From Carbonatibacter sp965199245 (GTDB taxonomy: Bacteria; Pseudomonadota; Alphaproteobacteria; Kiloniellales; Kiloniellaceae): 64,000 nt of DNA. Numbering within the stretch: the first letter of the stretch is position 1; each line of letters begins with the position of its first letter. Where the stretch lies: the NCBI GenBank assembly GCA_965199245.1, contig CBDAQP010000003.1:806001-870000 (forward strand). The letters run 5' to 3'. This document shows positions 17,448 through 26,931 of this stretch, one piece after another. The notes under the pieces were generated by a model. The model did no database searches. It was not told the origin of the DNA and worked only from the letters and a program-made list of their open reading frames with translations. The position numbers and the translations under genes are program-made.

Positions 17448-18348
17448 TTTGTCCCATTGATTTTTCTCTGTGCCAAGGTTTCTCAAGTACAAATGTCGCC
17501 CAGTCGCCGAGGTGAATCTGGTCGCGCAGGATTAGTCCCAACTCTTCATGCGCGGCCTGCACAGTAGCCTGTTGCGTCACCAAAACACCTGAGAGAACAG
17601 CCCGCCCCCCGGGTTTTAGACTCCGCACCAGATCAGGAGCCATCAGGCGGAGCGGTTCTGCCAAAATATTGGCAACAATCAAATCAAAGGGGTCTTGGCG
17701 GTCAACCGTCCGATAACCATCGCCAATAACCAATTCGATTCCGGAGACGGCGTTGCGTTCTGCATTTTCACGCGCCACACGCACAGAGGGTTCATCACAA
17801 TCCACCGCCCAAACGGATGAAGCAGGCCACAGATGACGCACCGCCATTGCCAGAATGCCGGTTCCCGTCCCCATATCCAACGCCCGGCCCACAGAACATT
17901 CCCCCTGTTGCGCCAAATCTGTCAAGGCCATGAGGCACCCCCGGGTGCTGTCGTGTTGACCAGTGCCAAAGGCAACATTGGCATCAACCAACAGCGGAAC
18001 CGCATCCGCTGGCGGGGTATCTTGAACGTGCGTCCCATAAACATAGAACCGCCCGGCCCGAATCGGGGGCAAGGCCTTGTGACTTTCTGCAACCCAGTCC
18101 CTGTCCGGAACGGGTTCAATCTGCACCACGGGACAGGGATCCCCATAGACATCCGCAACTGTTTTCAACAAAGCGCGGGCTTCCTCACGGCTCACCACGC
18201 GCCCGACGTAAACCTGCACCTGAACACCTGCGGCCGTCGAGCCAGAGGTCACAATCGCCCCCTCCAGGGGTTCAACGGCCATTTCATAACCGCCCAGATG
18301 GGCTTCGGGCGCAAAAAAAGTCACACACCAAAGGTCGTGTTGTGTCAT
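17413..18348 (-). CDS. prmA: Ribosomal protein L11 methyltransferase
   Basis: A 311-residue SAM-dependent methyltransferase that trimethylates ribosomal protein L11. The SAM motif is DMGTGTGILAMAV, the acidic ribose-binding loop is VWAVDCDE, and the PrmA signature is VANILAEPLRLMAPDL. NVAFGTGQHDSTRGCL is the family's substrate-loop motif. The preferred start is ATG 18348, with AGGTGA five bases upstream; ATG 18354 is the alternative. It follows uvrD by about 22 bp in the same direction. Confidence 0.92.
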   Translation of the reverse strand: MTQHDLWCVTFFAPEAHLGGYEMAVEPLEGAIVTSGSTAAGVQVQVYVGRVVSREEARALLKTVADVYGDPCPVVQIEPVPDRDWVAESHKALPPIRAGRFYVYGTHVQDTPPADAVPLLVDANVAFGTGQHDSTRGCLMALTDLAQQGECSVGRALDMGTGTGILAMAVRHLWPASSVWAVDCDEPSVRVARENAERNAVSGIELVIGDGYRTVDRQDPFDLIVANILAEPLRLMAPDLVRSLKPGGRAVLSGVLVTQQATVQAAHEELGLILRDQIHLGDWATFVLEKPWHREKSMGQINLPVCVSNQV

Positions 18349-18370
18349 TGGCATCACCTGTTCTGTGGCC

Positions 18371-20677
18371 TTACCTGTCCTGTGGAATAACAAAGCTGGC
18401 GAGGATTTTCTTTTCTCCTGCTTTGTCAAACGCAATGGTTAAACGTGCGCCCTCTGCCCCACGCACAGTGCCGTAGCCGAATTTTTGATGGAAAACCCGT
18501 GTGCCAGGTTCAAAAGAATGACCGTCAAACTGTTCAGAAACGGGGGGCATCTGCATTGAGGGTATCCGGGCGGGCGGGGCGGCGGTCATAAAGTCACGCG
18601 CCCGCCGCAGACCGGGGGTCTCACGCCAATCTGCGCCAAAATCTGCCCCAGACTTTGTAAAACTGGCCTGCGAAAATCGAGGCGACAGATCATCTTCGCG
18701 CAGGATATGTTCATCCGGCAATTCATCCAGGAAACACGACGGCAAGGCCTCACTCCACGATCCATGTAGCCGACGATTGGCGGCATAAGAGAGGAAAATC
18801 CGTTCCCGTGCGCGGGTGATAGCGACGTAGGCGAGGCGGCGTTCTTCTTCGAGTCCCTTTTGGCCCAGCTCGTCCACGGAACGCTGACTGGGGAACAGGC
18901 CCTCTTCCCATCCGGGTAGAAACACCGTTTTAAATTCCAGTCCCTTCGCCCCGTGAATGGTCATCAGGCTGACCATATCCTGATCTGCACGGGCTGTTGT
19001 GTCCATGACCAGGGACACATGGTCGAGAAAATCCGCCACTGTCTCAAAATCGCCCAGTGCCGTGACCAGTTCGCGCAAGTTGTCCAAACGCCCCGGTGCA
19101 TCAGGGGATTTATCCTGTTCCCACATCTGTACCAGACCAGAGTCATCGAGAACCAAATTCATCACCTCTGCGGGGGGCAGGCTCCCGATCACCGATTGCC
19201 AGCGCACCACCTGTGCGACGAAGGACGCCAGGGCTTTACGCGCCGCCGGACGCAGGTCGCCTTCTCCCTGTGCCAAAAATTGCGCGGCGTGAAAGAGTGA
19301 ACAGTCCCGTTCGCGTGCAGTGGCCTGAACGACCGCAAGCGTTGCCGTTCCCAGACCGCGTTTGGGTTTATTCAAAACACGTTCAAACGCCAATCCGTCC
19401 TCGGGAACATGACTCAGACGCAAGTAGGCAATGGCATCACGAATTTCCAGACGTTCATAAAAACGCAAGCCCCCCACAACGCGGTAAGGCAGGCCCAGCG
19501 TCAAAAAGCGTTCCTCAAATTCGCGGGTCTGCGCCCCTGCCCGCACCAAAATCGCCAAATCGGACAACGCGTGACCCTGGCGTTGTAAATCCTCGATTGC
19601 CTCCCCGACAAAGCGGGCCTCTGCTGCGCCATCCCACAGTCCCCGCAGGTGTAATTTTTCACCGGGGGGATCCTCTGTCCACAGCGTTTTTCCCAAACGC
19701 CCCTCATTATGACGGATGACCGCCGTCGCCGCCGCTAAAATGCGCCCTGTGGAGCGATAATTTTGCTCCAGCCGAATCACGGTAGCCCCGGGGAAGTCCT
19801 GTTCAAATTTAAGGATATTCCCCACCTCTGCCCCACGCCAACCGTAGATAGATTGATCGTCATCGCCAACACAGCAAATATTGCGATGCCCCTGCGCCAA
19901 CAGCCGGAGCCACAGATACTGTGCGACATTGGTGTCTTGATATTCATCCACCAAAATATAGCGAAAACGGCGGTGATAATCGGCGAGGATATCCGGATGG
20001 CCCTGAAACAGGGTCAAGCCATAGAGCAAGAGATCACCAAAATCACAGGCATTGAGGCGATGCAACTGATCCTGATAGGCCCGATAGATTTTCAGGACTG
20101 GCCCCAGGTCACCATCAAGATCACCCACAGAGACCTTATCAGGGGAAAGACCCCTGTCTTTCCAGCGCTGAATCGTCGCCAGAACCCGTTTGGGCGGGTA
20201 TCTTTTGTCATCAAGGCCCGCCTCCCGAGCAATTTGCTTAATCACGCGCAACTGGTCATCACTGTCGATAATGACAAAATCGGACGACAGCCCCACACGC
20301 GCCGCCGCATCCCCCCGACGGAGCATCCGCGCGGCGATGGAATGAAAGGTTCCCATCCACCAGGCCCCCAGCGTACTGTCGTTCAAGATCGCCGCCACAC
20401 GTTGCTTCATTTCCTGCGCGGCTTTGTTGGTAAAGGTGACCGCCAAAACCTGCCCGGGAAAGGCCCGGCCCGACATCAGGATATGCGCCAGACGTGTCGT
20501 CAAAACCCGCGTCTTTCCCGTTCCCGCCCCCGCCAGAACAAGCACCGGGCCATCTGCCGTTTCAACCGCCTCGCGCTGGGCGGGGTTCAGGCCCGCCAAA
20601 TAATCCCGCCTCGGATCGTCGTGGACTGGTAACGGTGCATCATCGGCAAAGGCATCAGAACAATCATCATCTGTCAT
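18371..20677 (-). CDS. uvrD: UvrD/PcrA-type DNA helicase
   Basis: A 768-residue SF1A 3'-5' helicase of excision and mismatch repair. Motif I is AGAGTGKTRVLTTRL, motif II is LVDEYQDTN, motif III is GDDDQSIYGWRGA, then LEQNYRSTGRI, TIHGAKGLEF and ERRLAYVAITRAR. The C-terminal tail GTRVFHQKFGYGTVRGAEG is the PcrA/UvrD-type tudor-like end that contacts RNA polymerase in relatives. The length is slightly above the usual 720-740. It lies between clcA (30 bp upstream) and prmA, and is probably co-transcribed with both. Confidence 0.93.
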   Translation of the reverse strand: MTDDDCSDAFADDAPLPVHDDPRRDYLAGLNPAQREAVETADGPVLVLAGAGTGKTRVLTTRLAHILMSGRAFPGQVLAVTFTNKAAQEMKQRVAAILNDSTLGAWWMGTFHSIAARMLRRGDAAARVGLSSDFVIIDSDDQLRVIKQIAREAGLDDKRYPPKRVLATIQRWKDRGLSPDKVSVGDLDGDLGPVLKIYRAYQDQLHRLNACDFGDLLLYGLTLFQGHPDILADYHRRFRYILVDEYQDTNVAQYLWLRLLAQGHRNICCVGDDDQSIYGWRGAEVGNILKFEQDFPGATVIRLEQNYRSTGRILAAATAVIRHNEGRLGKTLWTEDPPGEKLHLRGLWDGAAEARFVGEAIEDLQRQGHALSDLAILVRAGAQTREFEERFLTLGLPYRVVGGLRFYERLEIRDAIAYLRLSHVPEDGLAFERVLNKPKRGLGTATLAVVQATARERDCSLFHAAQFLAQGEGDLRPAARKALASFVAQVVRWQSVIGSLPPAEVMNLVLDDSGLVQMWEQDKSPDAPGRLDNLRELVTALGDFETVADFLDHVSLVMDTTARADQDMVSLMTIHGAKGLEFKTVFLPGWEEGLFPSQRSVDELGQKGLEEERRLAYVAITRARERIFLSYAANRRLHGSWSEALPSCFLDELPDEHILREDDLSPRFSQASFTKSGADFGADWRETPGLRRARDFMTAAPPARIPSMQMPPVSEQFDGHSFEPGTRVFHQKFGYGTVRGAEGARLTIAFDKAGEKKILASFVIPQDR

Positions 20678-20707
20678 GGTATTTTACTCTCACCTGTGCG
20701 CGGGTCT

Positions 20708-22051
20708 TTAACGGTCAAGTTTATCACGCGGCAAGACCACACCGCGCCGTTCCAGCTGCCAGAGGAAAAACGACGGTTTGTGAAGCTGTTGCGTGATGAG
20801 CGACGAAATCGCCGTCGCCACCATGACCGCAATGGTCATATCATAGTTGCTGGTCAATTCAAAAACCATCAAAACGGTCGAAACAGGCGCACCCAAAACG
20901 GCCCCTGCCACTGCCCCCATGCCCACAATGGCATAGGCCCCGATCCCCGACGACAACCACGGCAAGGCCCAGGTAGCAATCACGCCAAAACTGCCCCCCA
21001 CCATCGCCCCGACAAAAATCGCTGGCGAAAAGACTCCCCCTGAAAAACCCGCCCCCAAACACAGGGCCGTTGCCAGGGTCTTCACCACAATCAAAGCCAG
21101 CATCATTGCCAGGCTATAACTGCCAGTGAGGGCCAGGTCAGTTGCTTCGTACCCCACCCCGGGAACCTGCGGAAAAACCAGGGCCACCCCCCCGACCGCA
21201 AAACCCGCGAGCGGAAATCTAAACCAGAAGGGAACTGATTTAAACAGGTCTTCGGCCTTCACAATTGCAGACATAAAGGCTATCGCCGCACAGGCGGAGA
21301 CCACCCCCAGCAAGGCAAAGGCCGGAAATTCCCAAAAGGACACAATATGCGCGGCCTCTGGCAAAACAAAGGCAGGCGTTTCCCCAATCGTGATGCGCGT
21401 GACCAACATTCCCGCAACAGAGGCCACAACCACCGGGGCGAAAACAGCGAGTGTATAGGTGCCAATAACAATTTCCAGCGCAAAGAGAACACCGGCAATC
21501 GGTGCGTTAAACGATGCCGAAACCGCCGCCGCAACCCCACAACCCAAGAGGATCCGCCGATTTGCAAGCGTCAGCCAGGATGCAAACCACGACGACAGCG
21601 ACGCGCCCAGATGAACAACCGGACCTTCCCGCCCCGCAGAGGCCCCGACACCCAGCGAAAGGGCCGAAACAACCGCCACGCGCACCCCGACCCACCACGG
21701 CATCCGCCCCCCCGTCGCGGCAAGGATGACCTGCGCCACCCCCTGCGGCCGACGTTCGGGTAAAAAAAACCACGTTGCACAGGCAATGACGAGGCCACCC
21801 AAAACAGGCGCGAACAAAACCCGGCTCCAGTGCAAGCTCGTCAGCTGTGTCGCCAGCCTGTCCCCGCCGTCGCCAAAAAAAAGCCCCTGAACAAAGGACT
21901 CCAGACCGCGAAAAAGAGTGGCGGCAATCCCCGCAAGAAAACCCGTCACAATCGCGACCACAAAAAGCAGGAACTGCGGGTGGGCAGTGCGCCAGGCCAC
22001 AAAAGAACGCGCGAATCGCAAAATTGCATCCCTCCCGTTGACTCCCGCCAA
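20708..22051 (-). CDS. ClC-family chloride channel or transporter
   Basis: A 447-residue integral membrane protein with about ten hydrophobic segments. The ClC selectivity motif is GASAGREGPVVHLGA, and GAGFSGGVFSPAIFVGAMVGG is the second chloride-binding loop. Without the gating glutamate context tested, it could be a Cl-/H+ antiporter or a channel. The start is unclear: TTG 22051 has a close GAGAGG, while an in-frame TTG ten codons later has GGGAGGG about 8 bp upstream. No CBS domain is present. Confidence 0.87.
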   Translation of the reverse strand: MAGVNGRDAILRFARSFVAWRTAHPQFLLFVVAIVTGFLAGIAATLFRGLESFVQGLFFGDGGDRLATQLTSLHWSRVLFAPVLGGLVIACATWFFLPERRPQGVAQVILAATGGRMPWWVGVRVAVVSALSLGVGASAGREGPVVHLGASLSSWFASWLTLANRRILLGCGVAAAVSASFNAPIAGVLFALEIVIGTYTLAVFAPVVVASVAGMLVTRITIGETPAFVLPEAAHIVSFWEFPAFALLGVVSACAAIAFMSAIVKAEDLFKSVPFWFRFPLAGFAVGGVALVFPQVPGVGYEATDLALTGSYSLAMMLALIVVKTLATALCLGAGFSGGVFSPAIFVGAMVGGSFGVIATWALPWLSSGIGAYAIVGMGAVAGAVLGAPVSTVLMVFELTSNYDMTIAVMVATAISSLITQQLHKPSFFLWQLERRGVVLPRDKLDR

Positions 22052-22116
22052 AAACCTCTCGCCTCTGTTGGCTGGGTCGTTTTAAGAGGGAGTCCGTTAC
22101 GCTTTACGCGGAGAGC

Positions 22117-22644
22117 CTAACGACAAAAGCCAATCGACCCTTCGGCGCAAACTTTCTGACCATCTGTCCAGGTTGCCCCACTGAAATCTGCCTTACCCGT
22201 GTCTGCCCCCTGCAACCGCGCCCCGCTCAGATCGGCCCCGCGCAAAACGGCGCGAAACAGCTTTGCCCGACGGAGGTCGGTATTGACAAGGCGCGCCCGA
22301 CCCAGATCAGCCTTTGTGAAGTCGGCTTCGGAAAATTTACCCCGTGACAGATCAGCCCCCACCAGGGACGCATTGACAAATTTCGCCCGAAAGCCATCCA
22401 CCGCCACCAACCGCGCACGATCAAGAGCGGAGCGAAAATGGCTATTATCGCGCAGTTTGGCCCCCGTCAAATCAACCCCGCCCAAATCAACGCCATTCAT
22501 CAAACAACGCTGCCAGTTGACCCCCGGGGCGGGCGGATCGCTACAGGCCGCCTGTGCCGAAGGCAAACCAGGCAGAACCATCGCCACAGGCAGACCAAAA
22601 ACAACCAGAAAAACCGCGACACGGCATCCCTTTAAACAGGTCAT
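22117..22644 (-). CDS. Secreted pentapeptide-repeat protein
   Basis: A 175-residue exported protein: signal peptide of about 32 residues (VAVFLVVFGLPVAMVLPGL...AQA), then tandem A(D/N)LXX repeats from VDLGGVDLTGAKL to GADLSGARLQGADTGKADF. The repeats should form a right-handed quadrilateral beta-helix. Four cysteines remain in the mature protein (two near the N-terminus of the helix, two at the C-terminus). The ATGA start overlaps the lrp stop, so it is translationally coupled to that regulator. Function unknown. Confidence 0.8.
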   Translation of the reverse strand: MTCLKGCRVAVFLVVFGLPVAMVLPGLPSAQAACSDPPAPGVNWQRCLMNGVDLGGVDLTGAKLRDNSHFRSALDRARLVAVDGFRAKFVNASLVGADLSRGKFSEADFTKADLGRARLVNTDLRRAKLFRAVLRGADLSGARLQGADTGKADFSGATWTDGQKVCAEGSIGFCR

Positions 22645-23147
22645 TGCGTTTCTGACGCACGGGCTGACCGGTCGCCCCCACAGTCAAGCGGCACGCCGCT
22701 TGCGGTTTTGAATTGGCGAATGACTTGGACAGTCTGAACCGTCGCCACATTCTCAACCGCTGTGAGGGCCGCTGTCAGGTCGTTTTCGTGCGCGGTGTTG
22801 CGAGCGACCAGCCTGAGCACAAAATCATGCGGCCCCCGGGTCATAGCGCATTCGCGTACCTCGGACCAGGCCGTGACAGCGGACTGAAAGGCATCCAATA
22901 TTGCCTCTGATTGGCTCGTCAACCCAACCAGCGCGAAAAAAGCCGCTTCATAGCCCAAAGCCTCTGCATTGAGCATAGCGTGATAGCCCGTGATATAGCC
23001 CGCATCCTCCAACGCGCGCACCCGACGCAGACAGGGCGGGGCGGAAATGCCAACACGGCGGGCCAGTTCAACATTTGTCATGCGCCCGTCATCTTGTAAC
23101 TCGCGCAAAATTTGCAGATCGAGGGGATCAAGTTTGACGCGCGACAT
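22641..23147 (-). CDS. Lrp/AsnC-family transcriptional regulator
   Basis: A 168-residue regulator: AsnC-type winged helix-turn-helix (LDPLDLQILRELQDDGRMTN, split here: ILRELQDDGRMTNVELARR; ISAPPCLRRVRALEDAGY), then a RAM ligand-binding domain (AALTAVENVATVQTVQVI). Start ATG 23147 (MSRVKLDPL) has GAAGG upstream. It diverges from the ELM1-like gene at 23233 and overlaps the pentapeptide gene by 4 bp. The target genes cannot be told from the sequence. Confidence 0.9.
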   Translation of the reverse strand: MSRVKLDPLDLQILRELQDDGRMTNVELARRVGISAPPCLRRVRALEDAGYITGYHAMLNAEALGYEAAFFALVGLTSQSEAILDAFQSAVTAWSEVRECAMTRGPHDFVLRLVARNTAHENDLTAALTAVENVATVQTVQVIRQFKTASGVPLDCGGDRSARASETQ

Positions 23148-23232
23148 AGAAACCTTCACTACTTGTTTATGTAATGGTGTTCTCTTGTAACATCCTATCG
23201 TTCTTTGCGCTACAAAATTAGGACAAAAAGCC

Positions 23233-24264
23233 TTGGACAAAAGGAATATCGGCTGGGCCGTCAGTGATGGGCGGGCAGGCATTCAGGTTCAAACCACCAG
23301 CTTACTCGATGCTCTTGGACTGGACAGTCTGCCGTTGTGCGTACAGATGCGCCCACCCTGGCGGTGGCTTCCCCCTGTCCTCATTCCGCGCGAAATAGCG
23401 CATCGGGTTTATCCCACAGACACGATCAAGACACTGATAGACAACCTCGCCGCCCCCCAAAAAACGCCGCCCAGGGCCATCGTCACCTGCGGCAGACAGG
23501 CGGCACTTTTTGGGGTTTTCGCGCGTCGCCTCATCCGCAAGACCGGATTGGAAACACTCGTCATTCAGGTTCAGGACTCCGGCCTCAATCCCGCCCTGTT
23601 TGATTTTGTCGTCACGCCCGCCCATGACAAACTGCGCGGTTCCAATGTCCTCATTTCACAAGGTGGCCTCAACAGCCTCACTCCCGCCCGTTTAAGCGCG
23701 GCGGCACAGGCTCTGACCCCTCGCCTCGCCCACCTGCCCCGCCCTCTGGTCGCGGTGCTGATCGGCGGAAAAAGCAAGGTTCACAACATCACCACCCGGA
23801 ATTTGGATGATCTGTTGCGCGTTCTGCGCCAATGGCACGAACACAGCGGATGCGGGTTTCTCATCACGCCGTCCCGCCGTACGCCAGCCGCCTTTCGCGA
23901 CAGGATACAGCGGGCCTTTGCCGACCTGCCCCATTTCTATTGGGACGGCGAACAAGGACAGGACGACGGAGGAACAGGGGCAGGCGGCCCCAATCCCTAT
24001 CGGGGCTATTTGGCAGTGACCCAACATATTGTGGTCAGTGCCGATTCGGTCAATATGCTGACAGAGGCCGCCAGCACCGGAAAACCTGTCTGGATCGCCC
24101 CGACAAGTGGGGGATCAGCAAAATTTGACCGCCTGCACCATAGCCTTGTAGAGGGAGGAATCGCACGGCCTCTCTCACCACAACTCGACAACTGGCACTA
24201 TCCTCCCCTGGGCGAAGCCGCACGTATTGCCGCGCAACTACGCCCCTACCTGAGTCAGGGATAA
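23233..24264 (+). CDS. Mitochondrial fission ELM1-like protein (DUF1022)
   Basis: A 343-residue protein of the ELM1/DUF1022 family. Characteristic stretches are GWAVSDGRAGIQVQTTSLLDALG, quoted in part as SDGRAGIQVQT, then CGRQAALFG, VQDSGLNPALFDFVVTPAHD, VLIGGKSK and TADSVNMLTEA-like VVSADSVNMLTEAASTGKPV. The C-terminal part resembles glycosyltransferase folds. The plant relative acts in mitochondrial fission; the bacterial role is unknown. The start is TTG 23233 with AGGA about ten bases upstream. The family is typical of alphaproteobacteria. Confidence 0.85.
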   Translation: MDKRNIGWAVSDGRAGIQVQTTSLLDALGLDSLPLCVQMRPPWRWLPPVLIPREIAHRVYPTDTIKTLIDNLAAPQKTPPRAIVTCGRQAALFGVFARRLIRKTGLETLVIQVQDSGLNPALFDFVVTPAHDKLRGSNVLISQGGLNSLTPARLSAAAQALTPRLAHLPRPLVAVLIGGKSKVHNITTRNLDDLLRVLRQWHEHSGCGFLITPSRRTPAAFRDRIQRAFADLPHFYWDGEQGQDDGGTGAGGPNPYRGYLAVTQHIVVSADSVNMLTEAASTGKPVWIAPTSGGSAKFDRLHHSLVEGGIARPLSPQLDNWHYPPLGEAARIAAQLRPYLSQG

Positions 24265-24364
24265 AACCGGTTCACCGCCCCTGAACCAGCCCCCCTTGAA
24301 CCAGGGGACGGGCGACCTTATCTCTCGACTCTTGGAGAAATCACACACGACCAGGTTCCCTGTC

Positions 24365-25342
24365 ATGGCTGAAACGCATCACAGTAAGGTTTTGATTATC
24401 GGTTCTGGCCCGGCGGGTTATACGGCGGCGATCTATGCCGCACGCGCGGGGCTGGAACCCTTGTTGGTTCAAGGCTTGCAACCAGGCGGTCAGCTGACCA
24501 TCACCACCGATGTCGAAAACTACCCCGGCTTTGCCGAGTGTATCACCGGGCCGGATCTGATGGAACAGATGCGCCGGCAGGCCGAAAAAATGGGAACCCG
24601 CAATCGTTTTGATATTATGACCGCCATCGACACTGACGCCCGCCCCTTTATCTGTACGGGCGACAGCGGTGATCGCTATCATGCGGACACGATCATTGTT
24701 TGCACGGGTGCGCAGGCCCGCTGGCTGGGGCTGGAGAGTGAAAAAACCTGGAACGGGCGCGGCGTGTCGGCCTGTGCGACCTGTGACGGCTTTTTCTACC
24801 GCGATCGCGCCGTGGCGGTGGTCGGAGGCGGCAACACTGCGGTCGAAGAAGCCCTTTATCTGGCCAACATCTGTCGCAAAGTGACCTTAATTCATCGCCG
24901 CAACCAACTGCGCGCAGAAAAAATCCTGCAAGACCGCCTGTTCACCCACGACAAGATTGAGGTACTGTGGAACAAAAAGGTCACGGACATTTTGGGAACA
25001 GACAGCGCAGGGGTGACGGGCCTACGTCTCGCGGACACGCAAGAGGGGGCGGACACGCAAGAGGGTAGCGAATCGACATATGCCGTTGATGGGCTTTTTG
25101 TCGCCATTGGACACGACCCCGCAACTGAATTGTTCAAGGGAAAACTGGACAGGGATGACGACAACTATATTCTGACCACACCCGGAACGACGGCAACCTC
25201 TGTGCCGGGCATTTTTGCCGCAGGCGACTGCGTTGACAAGGTTTATCGCCAGGCCGTCACCGCCGCCGGAATGGGTTGTATGGCAGCACTGGAGGCCGAA
25301 CGCCTGCTGTCTGCACAAAACTGCACCGCCGCCCCGTCATAA
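24365..25342 (+). CDS. trxB: Thioredoxin reductase
   Basis: A 325-residue FAD/NADPH enzyme keeping thioredoxin reduced. FAD motif GSGPAGYTAAIYAARAG, redox pair C137-C140 in CATCDGFFYRD, NADPH motif GGGNTAVEEALYL, and C-terminal GIFAAGDCVDKVYRQAVTAAG. ATG 24365 fits the family start. A 17-18 bp tandem duplication at about 25032-25067 inserts an extra ADTQEG in a surface loop of the NADPH domain. The lysR gene begins 13 bp downstream, a pairing common in alphaproteobacteria. Confidence 0.94.
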   Translation: MAETHHSKVLIIGSGPAGYTAAIYAARAGLEPLLVQGLQPGGQLTITTDVENYPGFAECITGPDLMEQMRRQAEKMGTRNRFDIMTAIDTDARPFICTGDSGDRYHADTIIVCTGAQARWLGLESEKTWNGRGVSACATCDGFFYRDRAVAVVGGGNTAVEEALYLANICRKVTLIHRRNQLRAEKILQDRLFTHDKIEVLWNKKVTDILGTDSAGVTGLRLADTQEGADTQEGSESTYAVDGLFVAIGHDPATELFKGKLDRDDDNYILTTPGTTATSVPGIFAAGDCVDKVYRQAVTAAGMGCMAALEAERLLSAQNCTAAPS

Positions 25343-25355
25343 CAGGCTGGAGACA

Positions 25356-26243
25356 ATGGACTGGGACAAGCTCCGCATTTTTCACGCCGTTGCCGAGGTC
25401 GGCAGTTTTACGCACGCTGGCGAAAAGCTGAATCTCAGCCAATCGGCCCTGAGTCGTCAGATTTCCGGACTGGAAGACAGTTTAAATATTCCTTTGTTTC
25501 ACCGTCATGCCCGGGGCCTGATCCTGACCGAACAGGGAGAATTGCTCTATCGCACCGCGCATGATGTCTTTGCCAAGCTATCAATGGTCGAAGCCCGGCT
25601 CAGCGAAACCAAAGACCGGCCCAAGGGTGTACTCAAAATCACAGCAACGCTGGCCTTTGGCACGGTTTGGCTGGCCCCGCGCCTGTCAGAATTTGTGACC
25701 ATGTACCCGGACATTGAGGTTGAGTTGATTTTGTCAAACAGGGAACTTGACCTCGCCATGCGCGAAGCAGACGTGGCCGTGCGCCTGTACCAACCCCGTC
25801 AGGCCGATCTGATTCAACGGCATCTGCTCACGGGGCAAATTCATATCTACGCCAGCCCGCAATATCTCAAAAAACAGGGCACTCCCAAAACCGTCGATGA
25901 CCTCGACCATCACCGGCTTGTGACCTATGGCACCGCCACAAAGCCCCCCCTGCCCGACCTCGATTGGATTTTACGGGCCGGACGCACGACACCGCGCACG
26001 CCAGCCCTGAAAATCAACAACCTTTACGGCATGATGGAAGCCATCAAGGCCAGTGCCGGACTGGGAGCCCTGCCCGATTTTATGTACCGCGACGACACCA
26101 CCAGCCTGATCCAGGTACTCCCCGACCTCGAAGGCCCGCAATTCGATGCCTATTTCGTCTATGCAGAGGAAATGCGCGCGTCCAAACGCATTTCTGTTTT
26201 TCGTGATTTTCTGCTCCGCAAACTCACTGAAAGCAAATTCTAG
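25356..26243 (+). CDS. LysR-family transcriptional regulator downstream of trxB
   Basis: A 295-residue LysR-type protein: N-terminal helix-turn-helix (WDKLRIFHAVAEVGSFTHAG, NLSQSALSRQISGLE) and a C-terminal effector domain (VLKITATLAFGTVWLAPRL, EVELILSNRELDLAMREADV). ATG 25356 follows CTGGAG. It is probably co-transcribed with trxB, 13 bp upstream, and converges with recX. Targets unknown. Confidence 0.88.
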   Translation: MDWDKLRIFHAVAEVGSFTHAGEKLNLSQSALSRQISGLEDSLNIPLFHRHARGLILTEQGELLYRTAHDVFAKLSMVEARLSETKDRPKGVLKITATLAFGTVWLAPRLSEFVTMYPDIEVELILSNRELDLAMREADVAVRLYQPRQADLIQRHLLTGQIHIYASPQYLKKQGTPKTVDDLDHHRLVTYGTATKPPLPDLDWILRAGRTTPRTPALKINNLYGMMEAIKASAGLGALPDFMYRDDTTSLIQVLPDLEGPQFDAYFVYAEEMRASKRISVFRDFLLRKLTESKF

Positions 26244-26270
26244 ATCATTTTGCGTTTCATCCGAACACCG

Positions 26271-26900
26271 CTAAAAACCCGCCGCTTGTTCGAGGTCATT
26301 GGGGTCTGTACTGTTCAAGATCGATTGTGCCAGCGACGGAGAAAAACCCTGACGGTCAAAGGCCGCAAGAGCGCGTTGACGGGCTTTTTGACGTTGCTGT
26401 TCGCTGTCCCCCCTATCACTTGCAGCAAAGGGGCCAAAGCGTTTTTTCCGCGCATAGCGCACCGCCGCCTGAAAATCGGGGTCACAGTCATCGTCGCGCA
26501 GGCTCTCGAGGGCGCGGGCAATCACATCATCACCCAGGCCCCTGGCCTTGAGGTCGCGGGCAATGACGCGCAGGCCCTTCCCCCGACGGTGCAGACTGCC
26601 CGCACGTTGGTCAGCATAACGCTGGTCATCCAACAGACCACTGCTGACCAGTCGGTCAACGAGATAGTCAATTTCTGTGCGCACCTGCAATGGGGAAAGA
26701 CCATCCGCATAAACAGACTGTGCCAGCTTACGCGACAGATAGGCCCGAAAGCCCGCCACCGATACACTATAGCGATTGAGGTAAGACCGTGCGACAGAGG
26801 CCAAAAAACGCGTTGCCCCATTATCTTTTCTCACAGTATCTTTTATCCCCGTGTCTTCTCTTGCCGTGGGTGGCCTGGCATCATATCTATTGCGCATCAT
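26271..26900 (-). CDS. recX: RecX-family regulatory protein
   Basis: About 209 residues. The RecX three-helix repeats are visible: SVAGFRAYLSRKL, EIDYLVDRLVSSGLLDDQRYAD, and ARDLKARGLGDDVIARALESL. RecX limits RecA filament growth in relatives. recA is not in the window, which is common in this group. The start is ATG 26900 or 26897; it lies 31 bp from the divergent ABC-2 gene. Confidence 0.82.
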   Translation of the reverse strand: MMRNRYDARPPTAREDTGIKDTVRKDNGATRFLASVARSYLNRYSVSVAGFRAYLSRKLAQSVYADGLSPLQVRTEIDYLVDRLVSSGLLDDQRYADQRAGSLHRRGKGLRVIARDLKARGLGDDVIARALESLRDDDCDPDFQAAVRYARKKRFGPFAASDRGDSEQQRQKARQRALAAFDRQGFSPSLAQSILNSTDPNDLEQAAGF

Positions 26901-26931
26901 CAAAATCCCCAAAGGACAAGGTTTGCCCACA

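Noticed and set aside
19763..20632. Plus-strand open frame of 289 codons opposite uvrD
   Set aside because: Shadow of the helicase gene; His/Gln/Arg-rich composition typical of antisense frames here.
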